Of a stretch of 64,000 bases of DNA, positions 42,917-50,969 are shown in pieces. Position 1 is the first letter of the stretch. The number at the start of each line of letters is the position of its first letter. Below the pieces are notes generated by a model. That model saw nothing but the letters and a program-made list of their open reading frames with translations, was not told the DNA's origin and made no database searches. The DNA comes from Arthrobacter_E sp041360795 (GTDB taxonomy: Bacteria > Actinomycetota > Actinomycetes > Actinomycetales > Micrococcaceae), in the NCBI RefSeq assembly GCF_041360795.1, contig NZ_JBFUPW010000002.1:124001-188000 (forward strand), written 5' to 3'. Made by a program: the position numbers and the translations under genes.

Positions 42917-42984
42917 AAGGGCCCGCTTCCAGGATCTGGAGTCCTCTGAACTCAGAGGTTCGCAGATCATGGAAGCCGGCCCTT
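42917..42984. terminator. Structured convergent terminator region
   Basis: Outer 14-bp arms (42917-42930 and 42971-42984, one mismatch) enclose an inner hairpin CCTCTG-AACT-CAGAGG (42943-42958). The 131-bp gap between the nasB-type gene and the convergent nirD is mostly occupied by this structure, which can terminate both directions. Confidence 0.65.
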
Positions 42985-43016
42985 CGGCCTTCTCCGGAAC
43001 CGGAGGATGCTGAAAG

Positions 43017-43412
43017 CTAGGCAGCCACCTGGATCACGCCATCCACCAGCCGTGTGGAGAATGCGGCCAGCGGAGCACCCGTGCCGTCCAGCCGTGAGCC
43101 GTCCGCGAGGCTGTACACCTCCTTGTGCAGGGGCGCGGCGATGGTGGGCTTCCCCTGGCGGGAACCCACGATTCCGCGGGCCATCACGTGGGCTCCGGTC
43201 ATCGGATCACGGTGCTCCACCGCATAGACCTCCCCCGTCGGGAGCAGGAACAGCGCCACCTGGATGCCGTTCACCAGGGCGGCTTCGCCCCAATTGGGTT
43301 CGAGGTCCTGCACCCGGCACACACTGTGCCAGGTGCAGGCCGACGTTCGAAGCCCCGGCAGCGCTGCGTCTGAAACGGAGGCGAGAAGGTCTGGAGCTGC
43401 TGTCATGGTCAT
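43017..43412 (-). CDS. nirD: Nitrite reductase small subunit
   Basis: The 131-residue protein has the NirD/Rieske-like fold (WHSVCRVQDLEPNWGEAALVNGIQVALF). The Cys/His ligands of a true Rieske cluster are missing, as usual for NirD. It supports the large subunit NirB. GTGGAGAC precedes the first of two close ATG codons. Unusually, it is transcribed away from nirB, so both depend on the 212-bp divergent promoter region. Confidence 0.9.
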   Translation of the reverse strand: MTMTAAPDLLASVSDAALPGLRTSACTWHSVCRVQDLEPNWGEAALVNGIQVALFLLPTGEVYAVEHRDPMTGAHVMARGIVGSRQGKPTIAAPLHKEVYSLADGSRLDGTGAPLAAFSTRLVDGVIQVAA

Positions 43413-43491
43413 GTCTCCACGGTACGGATCCAGCCGTTTCCGGCCGGTTTTTCCCAGATCACGGACAGGTAAAACCCACCTCACGGAGCGC

Positions 43492-43518
43492 GAAACGCGA
43501 CCGTGACGATGACGTTAA
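43492..43518. promoter_or_regulatory. Possible GlnR boxes between nirD and nirB
   Basis: GAAAC (43492), GTGAC (43503) and GTTAA (43514) are spaced by six bases each, with CTCAC seven bases before the first. This is a partial match to the GlnR arrangement in the shared promoter region. Confidence 0.3.
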
Positions 43519-43624
43519 GGCGGCGTTACACATGGGCAACTGGAACGAAATCGCTCGTCCCTAGGCTGGAGAAAAGCCCCGGTGAGGCACCACGTGTCCC
43601 GGGACCGGCTGGAAGGACAGGATC

Positions 43625-46276
43625 GTGAGCGAGAGCACCCCACCCCCCAGGAGTACGCCCCGGGGTGGCACCAGGCACGTCGTCGTCATCGGCGGTGGGC
43701 CGGCGGCCCACCGCTTTGTGGAAGCCATCGTGTCGCGCGGCGCGGACGGCATGTCCCTCACCGTGATCTCCGAGGAGAACTACCTCCCCTATGACCGGGT
43801 GAATCTGGGCAAGGCCCTGCTGCACGAGATTGACCTCTCCCTGGGTGAAGCGGCCCTCTGGGAGGACGAACGACTGCGGTTGCTGGTGGGGACCCGGGCG
43901 GTGCGTCTGGACCTCCGCTCGCGTGAGGTACACATCGCGGACGGAACCGTCCTCCCCTATGACGACCTGGTTCTGGCGACCGGCTCCGACGCCTCACGGC
44001 TTCCCTTCCCGGGCGCCGATCACGCCCATGTCTACCGGACTCTGGAGGATGTGCACCGTCTCAAGCGGAGTATCTCTCAGCTGGGTAGGCGGCTCGGGCG
44101 CAAGCCCCGGGTAGTGGTGATCGGCGGTGGCCTCCTGGGGATCGAGGCGGCAGCAGGAGCGCTGGAGCTGGGGGCGGAATCCGCGGTGGTCAATCGCAGC
44201 GGATGGCTCATGAATGCGCAATTGGATGAGGGTGCGGGACAGGCGCTCGGCCGGCTGATCGCCGGCAAAGGATTCGCCGTCCACACCGGCACCTCCCCCA
44301 CAGCGGTGCTGAGCGATGACAACGCGGTGACAGGCGTGCAGCTCGCCGATGGGAGGATCCTGGCTGCCGACCTCGTGGTCGCCGCCGTAGGAATCACGCC
44401 ACGCGACGAGCTGGCGCGCCGGGCGAACGACGACGCTCTCGGCCTGGGCGAAGAGCAGCCTTTCGGCCTCGGGCCCCGTGGCGGCGTCGTGATCTCCGAG
44501 GACTGCTCCACCGGCGTCCCCGGAGTCTGGGCCGTTGGCGAGGTCGCCTGTTACGACGGGGAATGCGTCGGCCTGGTGGCTCCGGCCAACACCATGGCGG
44601 AAGTGGTGGCGGACCGTCTGCACGGGGGCACCGCGGTGTTCCCCGGTTTCGACACCGCCACGAAGCTCAAGCTGTCCGGCGTGGACGTGGCGAGCTTCGG
44701 CGACGCGTTCGCCACCGCGCCCGGTGCCCTGGAGATCGTGTACGCGGACCCGGCACGGGGCGTCTACCAGAAGATCGTGACCACGGACGATGCCCGGACC
44801 CTCCTGGGCGGGGTTTTCGTCGGCGACGCGGAACCGTACCAGGGCCTGAGGCCTCTTCTGGGCCGCGAACTCCCGGCCGAGCCCGGAGCGTTCCTCACGG
44901 CCGCAGGCGGCGGCGCCGCCCCCGAGACCGAGTTGCCGGACGACGCCATCCTGTGCTCCTGCAACAACGTCAGCGTCGGCTCGATCCGCGATGTGGTGGG
45001 CGGCTGCGGAGCGTGTGAGGGCGTGGCCCCGGTCCAGGAGCTCGGAGAACTCAAGAGCTGCACACGCGCGGGAACCCAGTGCGGTTCCTGCGTGCCGATG
45101 CTCAAGAAGCTGCTGGAGAAGGAACTGCACAAGGCCGGTGTGACCGTCTCCAAGGCACTCTGCGAGCACTTCGAACTGTCCAGGCAGGAGCTGTACGATT
45201 CGATCCGCGTCCTGCGGCTGATCTCGTTCGAGGACGTGCTGCACCGCTACGGCAGCGGCACGGGATGCGACATCTGCAAGCCGACCGTCGCCAACATCCT
45301 GGCCAGCCAGAACAACGCGTACGTCCTGGACTCGGGACGAGGGACTCTCCAGGACACCAACGACCGCGCCCTGGCGAACATGCAGAAGGATGGCAGCTAC
45401 TCCGTGGTCCCGAGGATCCCGGGTGGAGAGATCACTCCGGAGAAGCTCGCCGTGATCGCCGCCGTCGCCCAGAAGTACAAGCTGTACACGAAGATCACGG
45501 GAGGACAGCGGATCGACCTGTTCGGCGCCAGGCTGGAGCAGCTGCCGGAGATCTGGAAGGAGCTGATCGACGCCGGGATGGAGTCCGGGCAGGCGTACGG
45601 CAAGAGCCTGCGCACCGTGAAGAGCTGCGTCGGCTCCAGCTGGTGCCGCTACGGTGTGCAGGACTCCGTGGGCATGGCGATCCGTCTGGAGCTGCGTTAC
45701 CGGGGGCTGAGGAGCCCGCACAAGCTGAAGCTCGGCGTCTCCGGCTGTGCCCGCGAATGCGCGGAGGCCCGGGGCAAGGACGTCGGCGTGATCGCGACGG
45801 CTGACGGGTGGAATCTCTACGTGGGCGGCAACGGCGGAGCCACACCGGCCCACGCTCAGCTTCTGGCGCAGGACCTCGACGACGAAACACTCATCAGTTA
45901 CATCGACCGCTACTTCATGTACTACATCCGGACCGCCGACCGGCTCCAGCGCACTGCACGCTGGCAGGAGGAGCTCGACGGCGGTCTGGACCACGTGCGC
46001 CAGGTCGTGGTGGAGGACTCTCTGGGCATCGCCTCCGAACTCGAATCCGCGATGGCCCAGCACGTGGAGTCCTATGAGGACGAATGGGCTGCCACACTGA
46101 AGGACCCGGAACGTCTGCGCCGATTCCGTTCCTTCGTCAACGCCCCGGACGCCGTGGACGGTTCGATCGTCCACGTCACGGAACGGGATCAGATCCGCCC
46201 GGCCACCGCCTCCGAAAAGGTTTCGCTCGGTGTGAGCATCCCCGTCCGTGCCCCGGGCCGGGGAGCGGAGGCCTGA
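43625..46276 (+). CDS. nirB: NADH-dependent assimilatory nitrite reductase large subunit
   Basis: The 883-residue enzyme reduces nitrite to ammonium with six electrons. It has FAD/NAD domains at 15-330 (VVIGGGPAAHRF, VVVIGGGLLGIEAAAG, WAVGEVACYDG) and a BFD [2Fe-2S] domain starting with CSCNNVSVG near residue 444. The C-terminal ferredoxin-like and sirohaem/[4Fe-4S] half follows, with CVGSSWCRYGV and SGCARECAEARGKDVG carrying the four Cys ligands. The GTG start follows GGAAGGA. It is the first gene of the nirB-SUMT-hemD operon, which also supplies its sirohaem. Confidence 0.97.
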   Translation: MSESTPPPRSTPRGGTRHVVVIGGGPAAHRFVEAIVSRGADGMSLTVISEENYLPYDRVNLGKALLHEIDLSLGEAALWEDERLRLLVGTRAVRLDLRSREVHIADGTVLPYDDLVLATGSDASRLPFPGADHAHVYRTLEDVHRLKRSISQLGRRLGRKPRVVVIGGGLLGIEAAAGALELGAESAVVNRSGWLMNAQLDEGAGQALGRLIAGKGFAVHTGTSPTAVLSDDNAVTGVQLADGRILAADLVVAAVGITPRDELARRANDDALGLGEEQPFGLGPRGGVVISEDCSTGVPGVWAVGEVACYDGECVGLVAPANTMAEVVADRLHGGTAVFPGFDTATKLKLSGVDVASFGDAFATAPGALEIVYADPARGVYQKIVTTDDARTLLGGVFVGDAEPYQGLRPLLGRELPAEPGAFLTAAGGGAAPETELPDDAILCSCNNVSVGSIRDVVGGCGACEGVAPVQELGELKSCTRAGTQCGSCVPMLKKLLEKELHKAGVTVSKALCEHFELSRQELYDSIRVLRLISFEDVLHRYGSGTGCDICKPTVANILASQNNAYVLDSGRGTLQDTNDRALANMQKDGSYSVVPRIPGGEITPEKLAVIAAVAQKYKLYTKITGGQRIDLFGARLEQLPEIWKELIDAGMESGQAYGKSLRTVKSCVGSSWCRYGVQDSVGMAIRLELRYRGLRSPHKLKLGVSGCARECAEARGKDVGVIATADGWNLYVGGNGGATPAHAQLLAQDLDDETLISYIDRYFMYYIRTADRLQRTARWQEELDGGLDHVRQVVVEDSLGIASELESAMAQHVESYEDEWAATLKDPERLRRFRSFVNAPDAVDGSIVHVTERDQIRPATASEKVSLGVSIPVRAPGRGAEA

Positions 46277-46277
46277 C

Positions 46278-47312
46278 ATGAAACTGGACCTCGACCTCGA
46301 AGGGCACCACGTCCTCGTCCTCGGCGGCCACGACGATGCCCGCCAGGCCTTGAGCCGCTACCGGAGGGAAGGCGCGCTGGTGTCTCATTTCCCGGTCCCG
46401 GGTGATTTCCTCAGCGCGGAGCTGACGGTGCGGGTGGGACTGGTCGCCGTCGTCGGTGCCCTCGCCCAGCACCCGGAAGACGCCAGCGGCGACTGGCGCG
46501 GCATCGTGGAGCACTACCGCGCCGCCGGGGTACCCGTGGTCAGGGAACGCGCCGCCGGCAAGCGCGGCGCCGTCACGTTGGTGGGCGGCGGTTGCGGTTC
46601 CGCGGGGCTCCTGACCCAGGACGCCGTCGACGCCCTCCGCGATGCGGACACCGTGCTGTACGACCGGCTCGGCCCGTGGGAGGCGCTGCGTGAGCTGTGC
46701 ACCGCCGAACTGGTGGACGTGGGAAAGCTGCCCGGCCATCACAAGGTGCCCCAGGAGGACATCAACACCCTGTTGGTGCAGTACGCGCAGGCCGGCCAGA
46801 ACGTCGTGCGACTCAAGGGCGGTGACCCCTACGTCTTCGGCCGTGGGAGCGAAGAGCTGGCGGCGTGTACTGCGGCCGGCATTCCTGTCCAGGTGATCCC
46901 CGGCATCTCCAGCGCCATCGCGGTCCCGTCTGCCGCAGGCATACCCGTGACTTTGCGAGGGGTCAGCCACAGTTTCACCGTGGTGTCCGGTCACGCGCCT
47001 CTCACCGACGCCGAGCACCTGCACCTGGCCGGGCTGGGCGGGACGATCGTGGTGCTCATGGGGATGGCCACCCTCCCCCACCTGGCCGCCGGGCTGCGGC
47101 GGTCCGGCCTGTCGCCCTCCACGCCTCTGGCCGTCATAGAACGGGGGCACCGTCCGGATCAACGCGTGACCTTGACAGAATTGGGACGGGCGGAGCGGGA
47201 CACCGGCGGCTGCGGAAATCCGGCCGTGATCGTGATCGGCGATGTGGTCCGGCAATGCGGCACCGCGGACACCGGATTCAAGACCCTGGTGACCGCGCTG
47301 GAATCCGTCTGA
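46278..47312 (+). CDS. Uroporphyrinogen-III C-methyltransferase with degenerate N-terminal domain
   Basis: The 344-residue protein has a C-terminal SUMT/CobA domain (about 100-340; TLVGGGCGSAGLLT, VRLKGGDPYVFGRG, PVTLRGVSHSFTVVSGH) that makes precorrin-2 for sirohaem. Its first ~95 residues look like a shortened CysG-type precorrin-2 dehydrogenase Rossmann part (VLVLGGHDDARQALSRYRREGA), but the dimerisation/ferrochelatase portion is absent. Oxidation and iron insertion may therefore need another enzyme. It starts 1 bp after nirB and serves the sirohaem of NirB. Confidence 0.9.
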   Translation: MKLDLDLEGHHVLVLGGHDDARQALSRYRREGALVSHFPVPGDFLSAELTVRVGLVAVVGALAQHPEDASGDWRGIVEHYRAAGVPVVRERAAGKRGAVTLVGGGCGSAGLLTQDAVDALRDADTVLYDRLGPWEALRELCTAELVDVGKLPGHHKVPQEDINTLLVQYAQAGQNVVRLKGGDPYVFGRGSEELAACTAAGIPVQVIPGISSAIAVPSAAGIPVTLRGVSHSFTVVSGHAPLTDAEHLHLAGLGGTIVVLMGMATLPHLAAGLRRSGLSPSTPLAVIERGHRPDQRVTLTELGRAERDTGGCGNPAVIVIGDVVRQCGTADTGFKTLVTALESV

Positions 47313-47341
47313 CAATGCAGCCACCCGAACGACAGGACACC

Positions 47342-48478
47342 ATGGACCTCACGCCTCCCGAGCCCTCGGCCTCGGTGGAGCCCTCGCTCAAGGGATTCGC
47401 CGTGGGAGTGACCTCGCACCGCCGCTCCGAAGACCTCATCCAGGCCCTGGAACGCCGCGGCGCACGGGTCCTGCATGCCCCGGCGCTGGCGATCGCGCCG
47501 GCGGATCAGGACGGCGACTTGATCAGGGACAGCCTAGGGATCATCGAGGCCCGGCCTGATTTCTGCATCGTCACGACCGCCTACGGTATGAGGCGCTGGC
47601 TGGAAGTGGCGGACACAGCCGGGCTCGGCGAAGATCTGCAGGAAGTTCTCAGCGCCTCCTCGCTCTACGTTCGGGGGCCCAAGGCGCGCGGTGCTGTCCG
47701 GGCCGCGGGCCTTGCGGATGTGGGCATCGCCCATGACGAGACCACGGCCACCCTGGTGGACCTTCTCCTGCATGACTGCGGTGGCCGGCTCGACGGGCGA
47801 CGGGTGGTGATGCAGTTGCACGGCTATACGGACACCACGCAGCTGGCCCGCCTGCGTGCCGCCGGCGCGGAGTTGCTCACGGTGGCCCCGTACCGTTGGG
47901 TGGCACCCGACTCGGGCGACCGGCTGGAGATCCTCATCGAAGCCATCTGCGATGGCACCTTGGACGTCGTCACGTTCACCAGCGCACCTGCGGTGGATGC
48001 GCTCTTCAGTACAGCCCACGAACTCGGCCGCTACGACGCCCTCCGCACGGCGTTCCGGGGGCCGGTGGCGACGGCCGCCGTCGGGCCGGTGACAGCAGCC
48101 CCGCTGGAGGATGCGGGTCTGTCCCCGTGGGTTCCCGAACGGTACCGCATGGGCGCTCTCATCAAACTGGTGACAGACAACCTGGTTCAGCGACAGGTGA
48201 AGACCCTGCTGACCGGCTGCGGCCCCGTGGAACTGAGAGGCCGTTCGGTGAGCGTGGCGGGCGAGGATGTCACCCTCGCGCCGACCGCGCTGCTGTTGTT
48301 CCGGGCCCTGTTCGAGGCCGGAGGCGCCGTGGTCTCACGGACCACCTTGGCCCAGCTGCTCGTCCAAGGGGCACCGGGACATGCACTCGACATGGCGGTG
48401 AACCGGCTGAGAAACGCCTTGCCTGATCCTTCGCTGGTCCAGACCGTGGTGAAGCGGGGTTACCGACTCCGGGTCTGA
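47342..48478 (+). CDS. hemD: Uroporphyrinogen-III synthase fused to a winged-helix DNA-binding domain
   Basis: The 378-residue protein has HemD at about 15-270 (VGVTSHRRSEDLIQALERRGARV, MQLHGYTDTTQ, VTFTSAPAVDALF). An OmpR/PhoB-type winged-helix (Trans_reg_C) follows at about 285-378 (GEDVTLAPTALLLFRALFEAGG, HALDMAVNRLRNALPDPSLVQTVVKRGYRLRV). This fusion is known in actinobacterial nitrate loci and could link sirohaem supply to nas/nir gene control. The ATG with AGGACACC upstream is chosen; an ATG nine codons earlier is possible. Confidence 0.92.
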   Translation: MDLTPPEPSASVEPSLKGFAVGVTSHRRSEDLIQALERRGARVLHAPALAIAPADQDGDLIRDSLGIIEARPDFCIVTTAYGMRRWLEVADTAGLGEDLQEVLSASSLYVRGPKARGAVRAAGLADVGIAHDETTATLVDLLLHDCGGRLDGRRVVMQLHGYTDTTQLARLRAAGAELLTVAPYRWVAPDSGDRLEILIEAICDGTLDVVTFTSAPAVDALFSTAHELGRYDALRTAFRGPVATAAVGPVTAAPLEDAGLSPWVPERYRMGALIKLVTDNLVQRQVKTLLTGCGPVELRGRSVSVAGEDVTLAPTALLLFRALFEAGGAVVSRTTLAQLLVQGAPGHALDMAVNRLRNALPDPSLVQTVVKRGYRLRV

Positions 48479-48492
48479 GCCGCACCACCCGG

Positions 48493-49761
48493 TCAGGCGA
48501 CGGCCTTCTCCTCGACGGGCACCTCGCGCGCACCCTTCGGCAGCTTCAACCGCGCAAACAGGACCGCTCCGGCCAGCACGAAGAAGACCCCCAGCAGGTA
48601 CGGCGCCACATGGGCGAGCCCACTGTACAGGAGGCCCGCGACGATCGGCGCGACCATCTGGATGGCCGAACCCACGGCCTGGAGCGCACCGGCCACACGG
48701 CCCTGCTCGTCGTCGCCCACCGAGCTGGAGATCAACCCGTCCAGCGGGGCCTGGGTCAGACCCTGGGAAGCCCCGAGCATGAGCACTCCCACGATGAGCA
48801 ACCAGGGCTGGGCGAGCACCGAGGCGAGGATCACCAGCGCCGCGCACCCGACGGCCTGCCCCAGAATCCCGATGATGATCGTCTTCCGTTCACCGATCCT
48901 GGGCAGCAGCACGGCCAGCAAGCCACCCTGGACCACGATGTCCAGCACGCCGATGACCGCCACCAGCAACCCGATCTGCGTGGCGTTCCAGCCGACCGAG
49001 TCGATGGCCAGCACGCTGAAGTTGTTCGTGAAGAAGGCGAAGGGGATCATCAGCAACGCGAAGACCAGGAGCAGGCCACGCAGCGCGGGACGCCGGAAGG
49101 CGTCCGCGATGACCTTCACCGGATGCAGCTCCTCCAGGGCCAGCTTCGGGGAACGGTTCTCCGGGGCCAGGGACTCGGGCAGCAGGAAGATCGAGAGGAT
49201 CGCCACGATCAGGGCGACGGCGGCCGTGGCGAAGACCGGCAGACGGATGTCGATGGCCGAGAGCAGACCTCCGAGGGCCGGTCCGATCATGAACCCGATG
49301 CCGTTGAGGGCGCCAAGGAGACCGAAACGCTTGGCACGGTCCTTGGGCGGGGTGATGTCCGCCGTATAGGCGAAGAGCGCTGGAAGGTCCCCGGCGGTGA
49401 TGCCCTGGATGATGCGCCCGAGGAGCAGGATCCAGAGGGCCCCGCCGAACCCGAAGACCAGATAGCCGACCACAGCGCCGAAGGACGCGATGATGATGAC
49501 CGGCCGGCGGCCCACACGGTCTGAGAACCCGCCGAGGAACGGTGCGGCGAGGAAGGCGCACAGGGCATTGACGCCTTCCAGGATCCCCACCCAGATGGCG
49601 AGATTCGGGTCGCCGTGCGGGAGGTACTCCTGGACGATGAACGGCATGACGGGAAGGACCACCGTCATGCCGATGACGGTGAGCATGGTCAGGACCACGA
49701 GCATGAACCAGGCCCGGCGCGGCGCCTGTGGCGAAGCGGGAAGTGCGGAATCGGAGGACAT
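48493..49761 (-). CDS. MFS drug exporter (TetA-like, DHA1)
   Basis: The 422-residue protein has 12 membrane segments and motif A GGFSDRVGRRPVIIIAS, with the TetA-type GILEGVNALCAFLAAPFLG in helix 2. It exports drugs or other toxic compounds. It is divergent from a TetR gene with an inverted repeat between them, the classical tetR/tetA arrangement. Substrate not predictable. It is convergent with the hemD-fusion gene (14 bp). Confidence 0.9.
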   Translation of the reverse strand: MSSDSALPASPQAPRRAWFMLVVLTMLTVIGMTVVLPVMPFIVQEYLPHGDPNLAIWVGILEGVNALCAFLAAPFLGGFSDRVGRRPVIIIASFGAVVGYLVFGFGGALWILLLGRIIQGITAGDLPALFAYTADITPPKDRAKRFGLLGALNGIGFMIGPALGGLLSAIDIRLPVFATAAVALIVAILSIFLLPESLAPENRSPKLALEELHPVKVIADAFRRPALRGLLLVFALLMIPFAFFTNNFSVLAIDSVGWNATQIGLLVAVIGVLDIVVQGGLLAVLLPRIGERKTIIIGILGQAVGCAALVILASVLAQPWLLIVGVLMLGASQGLTQAPLDGLISSSVGDDEQGRVAGALQAVGSAIQMVAPIVAGLLYSGLAHVAPYLLGVFFVLAGAVLFARLKLPKGAREVPVEEKAVA

Positions 49762-49779
49762 GAAGTCAGAGTAACACTG

Positions 49780-49800
49780 AAACTAGAGTCATTCTAGTTT
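49780..49800. promoter_or_regulatory. TetR operator between divergent MFS and tetR genes
   Basis: AAACTAGA-GTCAT-TCTAGTTT is a perfect inverted repeat with 8-bp arms located 19 bp before the MFS start and 22 bp before the tetR start. It is placed to repress both genes. Confidence 0.75.
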
Positions 49801-49822
49801 TATAGCGACTATGCTGGATTGC

Positions 49823-50428
49823 ATGGTCGAAACATCAGCCCCCGGACGCCGGGAACGCAAGAAAGCGGCAACCCGCAAGGCGATCGCCGACGCGGCACTC
49901 GAACTGTTCCTCGCCCGCGGCTTCGACGGCGTCACCATCAAGGAGGTGGCGGAGCGGGCCGATGTCTCCCTGGCCACGGTCTATGCCCACTTCCCCCAGA
50001 AGGAGGCCCTGGTCTACGACGAGGACGACGAGATCCGGGACGCCCTGCTGGCCGCGGTGAGCGACCGGGAACCGGGCATGACCATCTGCACGGCCATCCA
50101 CCACTGGCTCCGCCAGGTCATGAAGGAACACGAGGAGTACGGCGCCGAGGTGGCCCGGTTCCACGCCATGATCATCGCGGCGCCCTCGCTCCGCGAGTAT
50201 GAACGGTCCATGTGGATGCGGCACGAGACCGCCCTGACGGCCACGATCGCCGCGGAGCTCGGCCAGCCCGCCTCCCATCCGTTCATTGGCGTCTTCGCGC
50301 ACTACGCCCTGGAGACCTGGGCCTTCCTGGACCGTACGGAAGATCCCGAGGCCTCCCTGGAGGCCACCTTCGCACTCCTGGAGCCGGGCTGGGCGGCTTT
50401 CGAGGAACGCCTCTCCGCGGAGCGCTGA
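49823..50428 (+). CDS. TetR-family transcriptional regulator
   Basis: The 201-residue protein has an N-terminal helix-turn-helix (VTIKEVAERADVSLATVYAHFPQKEALVYD) and a TetR_C ligand domain. A TATGCT hexamer ends seven bases before the ATG at 49823, so a leaderless start is likely; another ATG lies four codons earlier. It probably represses itself and the divergent exporter. Confidence 0.88.
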   Translation: MVETSAPGRRERKKAATRKAIADAALELFLARGFDGVTIKEVAERADVSLATVYAHFPQKEALVYDEDDEIRDALLAAVSDREPGMTICTAIHHWLRQVMKEHEEYGAEVARFHAMIIAAPSLREYERSMWMRHETALTATIAAELGQPASHPFIGVFAHYALETWAFLDRTEDPEASLEATFALLEPGWAAFEERLSAER

Positions 50429-50479
50429 ACGAAGAGCACTGAACGAGGAACGCCGAACGGAACGGGTAGTCTGGCCGTC

Positions 50480-50746
50480 ATGATGGGGAATGAGACGAAG
50501 AACACGGACGGCGACCCGCGGGAGGCGAAAGCCGAGGGCTCCTTCGGTCCGCTCCTGATCGGCGTCGGGCTTCTGGTGGTCGCCCTGGAGGCTTTCGTGA
50601 CCAGTGGCTCCCACCCGGGCGTGTACGTCCTGGGAGCGCTCCTGGTGCTGGTGGGCTGCACCGAACGCCTGAGAGGAGCCCTGAGGGGCACACAGGACGC
50701 GCAGAGGCCCGCGAAGGCCCCCGCCCGGGAGCCCATCGATCGCTGA
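50480..50746 (+). CDS. Hypothetical two-TM small membrane protein
   Basis: The 88-residue protein has charged ends and two hydrophobic segments (about residues 23-42 and 47-62) separated by a short loop TSGSHPG. The family is not recognised. It lies 51 bp after tetR on the same strand. Confidence 0.6.
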   Translation: MMGNETKNTDGDPREAKAEGSFGPLLIGVGLLVVALEAFVTSGSHPGVYVLGALLVLVGCTERLRGALRGTQDAQRPAKAPAREPIDR

Positions 50747-50776
50747 GACACCGGTGCCGCACCGGGTCCGGGCAAA

Positions 50777-50821
50777 GAAAAACCCCGGGTCAGCGGCCAT
50801 TTCAGGCCGCCCACCCGGGGC
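50777..50821 (-). terminator. Rho-independent terminator of tRNA-Asn copy 2
   Basis: Identical to the structure at 37455-37499, ending in TTTTTC on the minus strand; terminates the tRNA and any dnaG read-through. Confidence 0.92.
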
Positions 50822-50827
50822 GAAAAG

Positions 50828-50900
50828 CTCCTCCTGCTGGACTTGAACCAGCAACCCTTCGATTAACAGTCGAATGCTCTGCCAATTGAGCTAAGGAGGA
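50828..50900 (-). tRNA. tRNA-Asn (anticodon GTT), copy 2
   Basis: Same 73-nt cloverleaf as the copy at 37506-37578, with GTT anticodon. It lies 70 bp downstream of dnaG on the same strand. Confidence 0.97.
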
Positions 50901-50969
50901 TCGAAGCGAGTAAGACATTACCAGAGCCCCGGCCCGAACATGAAATCGGCCCGGCGCCACCGGCCCCTC

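Larger units (their letters stand above)
50756..50924. repeat. 169-bp direct repeat, copy 2 (terminator plus tRNA-Asn)
   Basis: Identical over the full 169 bp to 37434-37602. Here the tRNA follows dnaG on the same strand, an order I associate with relatives, so this copy may be the original half of the tRNA locus. The same bounds apply to the terminator and tRNA. Confidence 0.95.

Noticed and set aside
48187..48393. Small minus-strand frame inside the HemD fusion gene
   Set aside because: It is antisense to the winged-helix domain; no ribosome binding site.
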